In this document: positions 25,944 to 34,061 of the stretch, piece after piece
Layout of the letters: the number at the start of each line of letters is the position of its first letter
How positions within the stretch are numbered: the first letter of the stretch is position 1
Origin: Thermofontimicrobium_A sp034505795
Lineage (GTDB): Bacteria > Zhuqueibacterota > Zhuqueibacteria > Thermofontimicrobiales > Thermofontimicrobiaceae
Assembly (NCBI GenBank): GCA_034505795.1
Contig: JAPDQM010000012.1
Location: forward strand, 1-56,651
Direction of reading: 5' to 3'
DNA length: 56,651 nt
Notes under the pieces: generated by a model
What the model was told of the DNA's origin: nothing
The model's database searches: none
Seen by the model: only the letters and a program-made list of their open reading frames with translations
Program-made: the position numbers and the translations under genes

Positions 25944-27134
25944 TCAAGCCCGTTCAATCACAATGGCGCCGCCCATACCACCGCCAACACAGGCCGCGGC
26001 AACACCCAACCTCCCATTTCGATTTTTTAAAATGTGTTGCAGCGTCACTACCATTCGTGCACCCGTCGCGCCCACCGGATGTCCCAAAGCGATGGCACCA
26101 CCGTTGACATTGAATTTCTCATCCGGAATTTTCAACTCCCGCTTGCTGGGGATCACCTGAGCAGCAAAAGCCTCATTGATTTCAAAAAAGTCAATATCTT
26201 CCATTTTCAAACCCGCTTTCTTCAGCGCCAATGGCACCGCATGAATCGGTCCCTCACCCATAAAAGCTGGGCTTAATGCCGCATACCCATAACCACGTAC
26301 ATAAAACTCTGGCGTGATGCCCAATTCCCTGGCTTTCTCTTCGCTCAACACAAACATGGCTGCTGCGCCATCGCTGATGGGACAGGAATTGCCCGGCGTT
26401 ACGGTTCCGTCCTCTTTGAACACAGTCGGATATAGCGCCAGCATCTGCTTGGTCAGGCCGATATTAATGCATTCATCTTCGGCAAAAATCTCCGGAGCAA
26501 CGTCCTTTCCCGCCATCTTTTTGGGGATTTGCATCACCGCGATCTCATCTTTAAATTTGCCCTCGCGGGTGGCTCGAAAGGCTTTTTTATGGCTCTGGAT
26601 GGCAAATTCATCCTGCTCCTCGCGAGTGATACCATATTTTTCAGCCACATTTTCTGCGGTTCGGCCCATAATCTGCCCAACTATTGGATCGGTCAAACCT
26701 TCCCAAAGCGTATCGATCAATTCGCCATGGCGTAACCGATAGCCGAAGCGGGCTTTCCGCAGCACATACGCCGCATTGGACATGCTCTCCGTGCCGCCTA
26801 CCAGAAACACATCGCCATCGCCGGCCTGGATCGCCTGATAGGCCGAGGTGATGGCCTGAATGCTCGAAACACAATTCCGCTGAACCGTATAAGCCGGGAC
26901 ATGCTCCGGAATACCAGCCATCAATGCCGAGACGCGCGTGATATTGGTGGCATCAGAACTCTGGATGATGCAGCCAGCGATAACATCATCAATGATCGAC
27001 GGATCAATACCTGCTCGTTTGATGGCCTCCTGAAAAACAAATTTCAATAGCTCCTGAGCGGTAATATCGCGCAGGGCTCCCCCAAAATTGCCAATCGGTG
27101 TTCGGACTCCTCGGGTAAGAATGACTTTTTTCAT
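25944..27134 (-). CDS. Thiolase (acetyl-CoA C-acyltransferase)
   Basis: Cleaves 3-ketoacyl-CoA with CoA to acetyl-CoA and a shortened acyl-CoA (or condenses two acetyl-CoA). The 396-aa product has the nucleophile in QRNCVSSIQAITSAYQAI (Cys near residue 90), NEAFAAQVIPSKREL, the catalytic His in GGAIALGHPVGATGAR (near 348) and the second Cys in AAACVGGGMGGAIVIE (near 378). ATG 27132-27134 follows GGAGGTCCCA; the in-frame TTG four codons earlier is part of that ribosome binding site. Probable first gene of the beta-oxidation run. The 297 nt upstream, to 27431, contain no supported feature. Confidence 0.95.
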   Translation of the reverse strand: MKKVILTRGVRTPIGNFGGALRDITAQELLKFVFQEAIKRAGIDPSIIDDVIAGCIIQSSDATNITRVSALMAGIPEHVPAYTVQRNCVSSIQAITSAYQAIQAGDGDVFLVGGTESMSNAAYVLRKARFGYRLRHGELIDTLWEGLTDPIVGQIMGRTAENVAEKYGITREEQDEFAIQSHKKAFRATREGKFKDEIAVMQIPKKMAGKDVAPEIFAEDECINIGLTKQMLALYPTVFKEDGTVTPGNSCPISDGAAAMFVLSEEKARELGITPEFYVRGYGYAALSPAFMGEGPIHAVPLALKKAGLKMEDIDFFEINEAFAAQVIPSKRELKIPDEKFNVNGGAIALGHPVGATGARMVVTLQHILKNRNGRLGVAAACVGGGMGGAIVIERA

Positions 27135-27431
27135 TGGGACCTCCAAATTGATTTAATCTTGAACGTGGCGTATTTTTAAAAGATTTCTTTAGCGTAAAGA
27201 GAACGAAGGAAAGCAAAGCCGGCACAGCATTGTATTAAATATTGACTGACTAAATTTTCGATTTCATTTTTTACAAACGGCACCTGGGGATTATGTAAAA
27301 AAGTTATGCCGGGCAATTCAAAGAGAATACTGTCCTCAACATTTACCCCCCCCATATTAGATTCAAGGTTTTTTCTGTAGGAATTCAAGTGCTGGAGTTT
27401 AATGATCTGTCCTCTGTTGCTCAAATCGTAT

Positions 27432-29735
27432 CTATTTAAATTCCACTGAATCCCTCCAGTACCGCAATTTTCCCACGCCCGGGGCATCGGCGCTACCATC
27501 GAACGCCAGACCAAACAAAGCGGGTTTTGGGTCCAGTAACCAATGATCTTTGAATTTGATCTTTGTCAGATTTACAGCCGTAAAGGCCAATTTTCTCCCC
27601 TCTTTTACGGCAAACAGAAAATCCCCATTCGTTTCCCAATCGCCGTATGTTATGCGACCCGATTCGTAAGTATATTTCGGGCGCCGCCAATCGCGCACCA
27701 TGTCCATGCGCAGGTCACGCTTGGCCCCAACAATATACTGTTTATCGCCCACCTGCATTTCCACTGCCAGGCCAGTTTCATCTGGTCTGGTGTCGAGCAA
27801 TTTGATTTGATTGAGCCATTTTTCAGGCGACTCATTTGCTGGATGGGGAATTAATACCGTGATAAATCCAATATGCTGCCCCAATTCAAAATGCTGCCCG
27901 GTCATTTGATAAATCACCCATTCATCCTGGTAATAGCGTTTCTCCCTCTCAACACCTTCTCGCCGATAATGGGTTTGAGGAAACATGATCAGCAGGTTTT
28001 CGTTTGTCGGCAACGACAGAGTACGGAGCGAATCATAAACAGTATCGTACCAATGAGCGCCCTGGGCGATAATCTTTCGAGTATGCCATAAATTGGCTGC
28101 AGTGAAAAATTCCTCTACCCTGGCTTTGAAAACATCGAACACCACGAACAGCTCTGGGCCTTTCACGTAGGTGACAATTCGATCCCATTCATAACCCAGC
28201 TTATCATCGATGACCCGGGTGCGACTATAGTCGAAATCGGGCAAGGTGATGAAATCTATTTTCTGCGTCCGCACCTGGCGATAGGAACCCGCATTGTGCA
28301 GAAAATCCATTAGCGATTGCCCCGGTACCGCATCCCGCATCTGGTAGCGATATTCACCTTGCTGTTGTCCCAGCCAGATTTTTTCCTGACGTACGCAAAG
28401 CCGATTGTGAAAATAATCCTGGCGATAAGCGCCGAAGGGACCACTGGGCATGTAATCCCGATAACCACCGTCGTGCATTAATATCGAACCATTCTTCATC
28501 AACAGCACCAGGCTATTTTCATCGGCATGGCCATGAGTCATTTTCTCTTCTTCGACGGGAATGGTATCACGCAGGTAATCGCGAAAGATGCGTCCGCCAT
28601 CGCCTTCATCCCGGTAATTCAACAAGAGGTAAGTCGAATTGGGATCCCAGCCATTGCGGAATACAATCTTTTTGCCGACCAGATCTTCCAAAACCTCTGC
28701 ACTCAATTCCGCCGGCGGCTCGGCGGCGATGCCATCAGTGCCAAAACGATAGCAATCCAACAACATATAAGCCAAGCCAGGATTTTTGATATTCGTCAAA
28801 TCGACAAATTTATTGGCAATGATGGCCGCGGCCCATTTGAGATGAGGATCATGATAAGCATTCGCAGCCGCCTCATAGAAGACCAGGAAACGATCCCAAT
28901 TCGAGTACCAGTTCGCATCCCCAAAATCTGGGATCATGCCATCCGGACACATCAGGTACAGAAAATATTGAGCATTGTAATACATCTCAGGGGTCCGAAA
29001 AAGTGCCTCTAATTTTCCCAGGGCATCGGCATAGCCCAGCAACGAATAGAGCCAGACGGCATTGTACAAACTGGCATCTTCAATCTCCCAATTGCCCCAG
29101 TTATCATCGCCGATAGATTTTTCCAGCATTCGCCAGGTTTTCGTGTGCGGATGATCTGGCACAGCACGGATTGCCCAGGCGAGACATTCGGCGCGCAGGA
29201 TGCCACGATTCATCGCGCCCCACTCCTGGGTGCGCAGAATGAAGTCCATGCTCTCTGCGATAATGCTTCCGATTTTCTGCTGATCTGAGACCGATAGATA
29301 ACCCAATCGCCTTAGCGTTTCATAGGGCCGGATATAACGCATGGCCGTGAACATATTGGGCAACGCGGGTACGCCATCCTCATATTCGGTCCGCCGCCTG
29401 GCCGCTGCTTCGGGATATTCTTTCCGATAATCGCCGTAGCTGAGCAGCACTTTTTTGACGCGTTCGGCGTATGCGGAGACGCCTTCCAATTCATATAGAT
29501 AAGCATAGATCGTTGCCATTTCTAACAAAGCGCCGGGGGGATTGTATCCAAAAACATAATTTGGATCGAGATTCTTCTTCCAGGCGGTAAGCAGGGAATC
29601 ATAATGATCCCAAGTCCAATCGGCAGAGGCACGAGCAAATTGCAGGTATTTGATCAAAGGGGTGGGCTGGACGGCAAACAAGTTGAACCACAAGCAAAGC
29701 AGCCAGATCATCGAGATGGCAACAGTTTTCCTCAC
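27432..29735 (-). CDS. Secreted heparinase II/III-like polysaccharide lyase
   Basis: Predicted to cleave uronic-acid-containing or similar acidic polysaccharides by beta-elimination outside the cytoplasm. The 767-aa protein has a signal peptide (MRKTVAISMIWLLCLWFNLF to about residue 22), an alpha/alpha-toroid region (residues 30-340) and the heparinase II/III-type beta-sandwich with THGHADENSLVLLM and ILMHDGGYRDY (near 400-420). These match the H-x-H-x-D...D-x-G signature of that fold. The substrate cannot be inferred. It is followed closely by the thiolase gene and lies 60 nt downstream of the TetR gene, which might control it. Confidence 0.82.
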   Translation of the reverse strand: MRKTVAISMIWLLCLWFNLFAVQPTPLIKYLQFARASADWTWDHYDSLLTAWKKNLDPNYVFGYNPPGALLEMATIYAYLYELEGVSAYAERVKKVLLSYGDYRKEYPEAAARRRTEYEDGVPALPNMFTAMRYIRPYETLRRLGYLSVSDQQKIGSIIAESMDFILRTQEWGAMNRGILRAECLAWAIRAVPDHPHTKTWRMLEKSIGDDNWGNWEIEDASLYNAVWLYSLLGYADALGKLEALFRTPEMYYNAQYFLYLMCPDGMIPDFGDANWYSNWDRFLVFYEAAANAYHDPHLKWAAAIIANKFVDLTNIKNPGLAYMLLDCYRFGTDGIAAEPPAELSAEVLEDLVGKKIVFRNGWDPNSTYLLLNYRDEGDGGRIFRDYLRDTIPVEEEKMTHGHADENSLVLLMKNGSILMHDGGYRDYMPSGPFGAYRQDYFHNRLCVRQEKIWLGQQQGEYRYQMRDAVPGQSLMDFLHNAGSYRQVRTQKIDFITLPDFDYSRTRVIDDKLGYEWDRIVTYVKGPELFVVFDVFKARVEEFFTAANLWHTRKIIAQGAHWYDTVYDSLRTLSLPTNENLLIMFPQTHYRREGVEREKRYYQDEWVIYQMTGQHFELGQHIGFITVLIPHPANESPEKWLNQIKLLDTRPDETGLAVEMQVGDKQYIVGAKRDLRMDMVRDWRRPKYTYESGRITYGDWETNGDFLFAVKEGRKLAFTAVNLTKIKFKDHWLLDPKPALFGLAFDGSADAPGVGKLRYWRDSVEFK

Positions 29736-29795
29736 TCTTTCCTCCTTGAATAATTTTCTGACGATCCGTGGCGCTGAACAACTGCAAAATTTTGG

Positions 29796-30413
29796 CTAAT
29801 TTTTCGGTTGCGAAGGGTTCGCTAAAATACCATGGATAAAAATATCCCCCAACATTTGTGCGGAGGTAGCAATACTGTATCGCTTATTCTTTGACAAGAC
29901 CCAGAACCCCGAAATTTCATCCAGCGCCCCAAAAAGAATTCGCTTGGCAATACCGGGGATGATCTCGGGCCGAACCTCACCGTTCTTTTGTCCCTGGATG
30001 ATAATCCCCGAAATAATATTTAAGTACTCACTCAGCTTGGTACCCATATATTCCTTCATGAACTTGTAACTCTGGCGCAATTCGATCTGAAGCACCTCGG
30101 CCAGCTCTTTATTTTCGGCAATCACTTCCAGGTGGATTTGAATAAATTTACGGATTTTATTTTCGAAGCCCTCCTCTTTGGCAATCTCTTCTTTCATATG
30201 TCGCGCGATTTTGGTCATCTCCTCCTCAAACAGCGAAATCAAAAGATCGTCTTTATTTTTAAAATAAAGATAGATGGTGCCATCGGCAACATTCGCTAAC
30301 TTAGCGATAGCTGAAATTTTGGAATTATAAAAGCCATGCTGCGCAAACACCTGGGTAGCAGCGCGCAAGATACGTTCCCGCTTGTCATTGCCATTTTTTC
30401 GCTTATTTGCCAT
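29796..30413 (-). CDS. TetR-family regulator, probable fatty-acid degradation repressor (FadR/YsiA-like)
   Basis: DNA-binding homodimer; the N-terminal helix-turn-helix is clear (RILRAATQVFAQHGFYNSK, IAKLANVADGTIYLYFKNKD), followed by an all-helical ligand domain. The acidic LLISLFEEEM and the 205-aa length fit FadR-type acyl-CoA-responsive TetR proteins. Supporting this, the upstream region carries a perfect TGAATGA-N4-TCATTCA palindrome overlapping its promoter, the operator type of Bacillus FadR. ATG 30413 is chosen; an in-frame ATG at 30449 would add 12 residues, and neither has a strong ribosome binding site. The beta-oxidation genes on the same strand begin about 2.7 kb downstream. The ligand is inferred, not shown. 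Confidence 0.85.
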   Translation of the reverse strand: MANKRKNGNDKRERILRAATQVFAQHGFYNSKISAIAKLANVADGTIYLYFKNKDDLLISLFEEEMTKIARHMKEEIAKEEGFENKIRKFIQIHLEVIAENKELAEVLQIELRQSYKFMKEYMGTKLSEYLNIISGIIIQGQKNGEVRPEIIPGIAKRILFGALDEISGFWVLSKNKRYSIATSAQMLGDIFIHGILANPSQPKN

Positions 30414-30459
30414 ACGCGATCCGCTTTCTATTGATATTCGAATACCCATTTAGAAGCTG

Positions 30460-30477
30460 TGAATGAATGCTCATTCA
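30460..30477. promoter_or_regulatory. TetR/FadR-type operator palindrome
   Basis: TGAATGA-ATGC-TCATTCA, a perfect 7+4+7 palindrome, fits the published FadR box of Bacillus type (TGAATGA and TCATTCA arms). It lies just downstream of the -10 of the tetR promoter, covering the start site, so repressor binding would block its own transcription. No second copy was noticed elsewhere in the window. Confidence 0.75.
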
Positions 30478-30479
30478 TT

Positions 30480-30507
30480 AATTTACATTTTTTTTTCAGA
30501 ATGTCAA
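30480..30507 (-). promoter_or_regulatory. Promoter of the TetR gene
   Basis: Minus strand: TTGACA (30507-30502), 16-nt spacer containing nine As, then TAAATT (30485-30480). The operator begins two bases beyond the -10, which fits autorepression. Confidence 0.65.
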
Positions 30508-30566
30508 GCAATTTTTCTCTTTAATATTCAGAATGTTAGATTTTTAAGTTCCAGCCAAAATATTTC

Positions 30567-30595
30567 TTGACATTTTGATTATTTTATTTTATTAT
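30567..30595 (+). promoter_or_regulatory. Sigma-70 promoter of the lipoprotein-like/TonB-receptor leader
   Basis: TTGACA (30567-30572), 17-nt spacer, TATTAT (30590-30595): perfect -35, five of six -10 bases. Transcription would begin near 30602, about 300 nt ahead of the first gene, which leaves a long leader ending in a terminator. Confidence 0.75.
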
Positions 30596-30601
30596 TAATG
30601 G

Positions 30602-30863
30602 TTCCTAACAGAGCATCTTAGCAGATAGCTTGACACTAGAGATCGACGGCCCGAATTAGCTGGTCGTGGTATATGGTTCTTGATGTAGATTTCAACCGAA
30701 ATCTCGCTGGAGAAAGAAAATTTTTTGTCGATCATACATCAGCAACAATGTCCTAACAAACCTTAAAGCTACTTATTCAGCAGTTCGATCTCTACGTGAT
30801 ATTCTTTGAGAATTTCGATTTTCATTTTATTCGTATCCATGATTTCGCTCATGGTTTTTTTTT
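30602..30863 (+). ncRNA. Candidate structured leader RNA or small RNA with terminator
   Basis: Transcribed from the promoter at 30567-30595 and ended by the hairpin at 30837-30863, 43 nt before the secreted-protein/TonB-receptor operon. Within it, TGATGTA (30681-30687) can pair with TACATCA (30735-30741), enclosing a perfect hairpin AGATTTC-AACC-GAAATCT (30687-30704; the shared base 30687 belongs to only one stem). No TPP, cobalamin, SAM or other riboswitch core was recognised. It may be an attenuator for the receptor operon or an independent small RNA. Confidence 0.45.
30837..30863 (+). terminator. Intrinsic terminator upstream of the TonB-receptor operon
   Basis: CCATGA (30837-30842), loop TTTCGC, TCATGG (30849-30854), then nine Ts (30855-30863). 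It stands between the promoter and the first gene of the same strand, so it acts either as attenuator or as the end of a small RNA. Confidence 0.7.
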
Positions 30864-30906
30864 CTAAATAATATGGTTCAATCTAACAAAAAATCAAAGA
30901 AAAAAT

Positions 30907-31710
30907 ATGACAGCACATAATCAAAAATATCCCGTGCTACTTCTGTTTGCCGCTTTGATTGTAGTCACCAGTCGTTGTCAGGTAGAGCATGGCCTCGAGC
31001 CAATTCGGAGCGGCATTCAAGGAACGATTCATTACCTTGGCCACTGGCCAGCCAAAACTGCAGAGGTGCGCATCGTTGCCGCAACCAAATTTCCGCCAGC
31101 CGACCTTAACGACCTGATTATAGGCGATATCCTGCCCATCGGTGGTGATTCGGTGATTTATACTTTCTATCTCAAGCCGGGCAGCTATTATCTTGGCCTG
31201 GTTTGGCGAGAAAGTGAAGCGGCCTGGGGCATTCAGAGCATCTTTGGCATTTATACTGAACCCGGCAATCCTTTTTCGCCCGGGTTGATTACGGTACCCG
31301 ATGACAGAACCATCATCACTGGCAAGGATATTAGTGCCGATTTTGCGAATGCCAAAAGGGCCAGCTCGAGCCGCATTGCGGGAAAAATCTATTTCAAAGG
31401 CCAATGGCCAGCAAATGCAGAAAATGTCATGGTCATCGCCAGCCGACGCTTTCCCCCAACCTCGCTACTTGATTTTAGCTTTAGTGGACTTCTACCAGCT
31501 TATATCGACTCCAGCGACTACTACATCCCAGCGGCCCCGGATACTTATCGCGCACTGGGCGCAGTATTAAAACTTGCCGATCAGCCCTGGGCGCTGGAGA
31601 ATATCATCGGCTTGCTGTTGAAACCCAATTCTTTCGAGCCACAGTCTGTGATCGTTCCTAATGAGGATAGTCAGGTCGCTGGAATTAATCTAACCGTCTA
31701 TTTTCGATGA
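30907..31710 (+). CDS. Secreted/lipoprotein-like protein with two tandem related domains
   Basis: The 267-aa product is not recognised by name. A hydrophobic start (YPVLLLFAALIVVTSRC) ends in a cysteine, suggesting lipid attachment, though the Arg before it is not a canonical lipobox. The rest is an internal duplication: residues about 36-148 and 156-267 share I-G-I-YFKGQWPA/HYLGHWPA, then VIASRRFPP/VAATKFPP, a Tyr-rich YIPAAPDTY/FYLKPGSYY and a closing VIVPNEDSQV/ITVPDDRTII. The fold is probably all-beta. It overlaps the TonB receptor gene by 4 nt, so the two work together, possibly as surface binding protein and channel. Confidence 0.75.
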   Translation: MTAHNQKYPVLLLFAALIVVTSRCQVEHGLEPIRSGIQGTIHYLGHWPAKTAEVRIVAATKFPPADLNDLIIGDILPIGGDSVIYTFYLKPGSYYLGLVWRESEAAWGIQSIFGIYTEPGNPFSPGLITVPDDRTIITGKDISADFANAKRASSSRIAGKIYFKGQWPANAENVMVIASRRFPPTSLLDFSFSGLLPAYIDSSDYYIPAAPDTYRALGAVLKLADQPWALENIIGLLLKPNSFEPQSVIVPNEDSQVAGINLTVYFR

Positions 31711-33899
31711 CAGTCAATCATCAAATCATGAGATTAAGAATGAAGCTAAAAAATATTTTCGTAATATTGTCCTTGATCATTATTATTCCAGGCTCGCTCG
31801 TTCTGGGACAAACGACCAAAAACTTTGGGGTGCTGAAGGGACAGGTTGTTGATCTGAAAACGGGAACGCCATTGGCCGGCGCCAATGTTATTCTGCTACA
31901 AACCGTTTTAGGTGCTTCGGCGGACCTGGATGGTAATTTCACAGTGCTAAAGATTCCCGCCGGCCGCTATCAGGTCCGTGCGACCATGATGGGCTATAAA
32001 AGCAAAACTATAGCGCTGGAAGTTCGTGCCGGGGAGACAGCCTCAATCCAGTTTAAATTGGAAGAAACAGCTATTGAAAGCCCCACACTGGTCGTCACTG
32101 CCAGCAAAAAAGCACAGAGTTTTCAGGATGTGCCCAACAGCGTCTCGCTGATTTCACTCAAAGAAATCGAGCGACGCAACAAAACCTATTTGAACGAAGT
32201 GCTGGAGTACACGCCTGGCGTTTATCTGATGCATGGCGATGTGAATATTCGGGGATCGTCTGGCTTTAGCCTGGGAGCCGGAAGCCGGGTATTGCTGCTT
32301 GTCGATGGCGTACCCATGATGCCGGGTGACAGCGGCGACATCAAATGGGACATCGTACCCCTATCACAAATCGAGCGGGTGGAGATTGTAAAAGGTGCGG
32401 GCTCGGCACTCTATGGCTCTCATGCCCTGGGTGGTGTAATCAATATTATCACCAAAGAGCCAGCAGCCAAGCCGACTACTAATTTTTCTTACTCGATTGG
32501 AATCTACGACAAACCTTACAATCGCGAGTGGCGCTGGACCGATCGTCAATTAACGTTCAATCAGTTCGATGTCGCCCATTCGCAGAGTTGGAATAAATTG
32601 CACCTGCTCCTGTCGGGTGGCCGGAAAGAATCCACAGGTTACCAGCAAAATGGCTTTTATAGCTACTACAACCTGCTCAGCAAGCTGATCTATAAATTCA
32701 ATCCTCAAACCAGCCTGTCGGTTCAAAGCAATTGGTCCACCGGCGACTACGGTGATATTTTCCTCTGGCGCAATCAGAACGATGTGTACGAGATGCCCAT
32801 TCCGTCCATCGGCGACTGGGTGAACTCAAATAAATTCAGTTTCAATGCCGTGTATCGCCAATTGCTTTCATCCAAATTTACTTATAAATTGCGCACTTCG
32901 TATTTTCACAACAATTTCCAACATCACCACCATGACAACCAGGATTATTCGCGAGCCAATAAATTGGGTGCGGAGCTACAGGCGGATTTTCTGCCCAATA
33001 AAATCCATACGGTGACCATGGGTGTCGAAGGCATTTACGACAACACCCGTTCGCTCATCTGGGGCAATCATGACGCTTACACTGTGGCTGGTTATATCCA
33101 GGATGAGCTGCGCTTTTTCAACGCGCTTTCATTGACGCTCGGCGGCCGATTCGACTATCATTACGTCGATACGGGCGAAAACCATAACCAGTTCAATCCC
33201 AAAGTGGGCCTGAACTTCCGCCCCAGTTATGCCACTACCGTTCGGGCCTCGCTGGGTCGTGGCTTTCGCGCACCCACGCTGGCCGAGATGTTTACCGAAA
33301 CGTTTACCGCGGGCTTTCGGGTAATCCGCAATCCCAATCTTAAGGTGGAAAGTGCCTGGTCGTATGAAATTGGCCTAAACCAAATTGTCGCCAATGCAGT
33401 GGTGTTAGATCTGGCGCTATTTCATAACGACTATCAGAATTTCATCGAACCGGAGCCGGATATTTATCAAACCATTCAGTTTGTCAATGTCTCCAATGCC
33501 CGCATTCGCGGCCTGGAGGCCAATATCCAAACAGGATTATGGAATCGGCGGTTGACCGTCTCCGCGGGCTACACCTACATGGATCCCATCGATCGCGATA
33601 CCGGTGAAGTTTTGGCGTATCGCCCACGGCACTTGTTGACATCCGGCATCACCTGGAACCTTTCGATTTTTGAAATCGGATTGGATTATCGCTACATCAG
33701 CCGCCTTGAACGAGTGAAAGTATATCCCAACGATGACCGAGTTGCGCAAAAAATTTGGGATGCCAGAATTTCCGCCAATCTGTTGGGATTTCAAGCCGCC
33801 TTCAATATCAACAACTTGCTGCAGTATAATTACCTGCAAGTTGAGCGAAACATGGCGCCCGTGAGAAATTTCGTACTCACGTTAACACGAGAGATTTAA
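31707..33899 (+). CDS. TonB-dependent outer-membrane receptor
   Basis: Energy-coupled import channel. The 730-aa product has a signal sequence (FVILSLIIIIPGSLVLGQ), a carboxypeptidase-regulatory-like beta domain at about residues 42-125 (LKGQVVDLKTGTPLAGANV), a plug domain (PNSVSLISLKEIERRN, VNIRGSSGFSLGAGSRVLL, VEIVKGAGSALYGSHALGG near 190-250) and a C-terminal barrel. The barrel has NPKVGLNFRPSYATTVRAS and ends in an aromatic/hydrophobic FVLTLTREI strand. The substrate is unknown; absence of a riboswitch core argues neither for nor against cobalamin. The start overlaps the upstream gene; ATGs at 31728 and 31740 are alternatives and none has a strong ribosome binding site. Confidence 0.93.
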   Translation: MTVNHQIMRLRMKLKNIFVILSLIIIIPGSLVLGQTTKNFGVLKGQVVDLKTGTPLAGANVILLQTVLGASADLDGNFTVLKIPAGRYQVRATMMGYKSKTIALEVRAGETASIQFKLEETAIESPTLVVTASKKAQSFQDVPNSVSLISLKEIERRNKTYLNEVLEYTPGVYLMHGDVNIRGSSGFSLGAGSRVLLLVDGVPMMPGDSGDIKWDIVPLSQIERVEIVKGAGSALYGSHALGGVINIITKEPAAKPTTNFSYSIGIYDKPYNREWRWTDRQLTFNQFDVAHSQSWNKLHLLLSGGRKESTGYQQNGFYSYYNLLSKLIYKFNPQTSLSVQSNWSTGDYGDIFLWRNQNDVYEMPIPSIGDWVNSNKFSFNAVYRQLLSSKFTYKLRTSYFHNNFQHHHHDNQDYSRANKLGAELQADFLPNKIHTVTMGVEGIYDNTRSLIWGNHDAYTVAGYIQDELRFFNALSLTLGGRFDYHYVDTGENHNQFNPKVGLNFRPSYATTVRASLGRGFRAPTLAEMFTETFTAGFRVIRNPNLKVESAWSYEIGLNQIVANAVVLDLALFHNDYQNFIEPEPDIYQTIQFVNVSNARIRGLEANIQTGLWNRRLTVSAGYTYMDPIDRDTGEVLAYRPRHLLTSGITWNLSIFEIGLDYRYISRLERVKVYPNDDRVAQKIWDARISANLLGFQAAFNINNLLQYNYLQVERNMAPVRNFVLTLTREI

Positions 33900-34061
33900 A
33901 GTTAGCGACAATACCGGTCAACGCCAAACTGTCTTTTTGATAGCTAAATGAATGAAGGAGGTGATGAGCAAAACCGAATTTTGAGTGGTTGTAGTTGATC
34001 ACATTAGCTTTTCAACAATCAGGGACAACTAATCATTTCACCTTTAACAGGGAGGTTAAGA

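Noticed and set aside
27176..27514. 112-codon minus-strand frame overlapping the end of the heparinase-like gene
   Set aside because: Overlaps a well-supported gene in another frame and has no recognisable protein features.
30769..30852. 27-codon minus-strand frame MSEIMDTNKMKIEILKEYHV...
   Set aside because: No ribosome binding site, and its ATG lies inside the terminator hairpin stem; most likely chance within the leader RNA.
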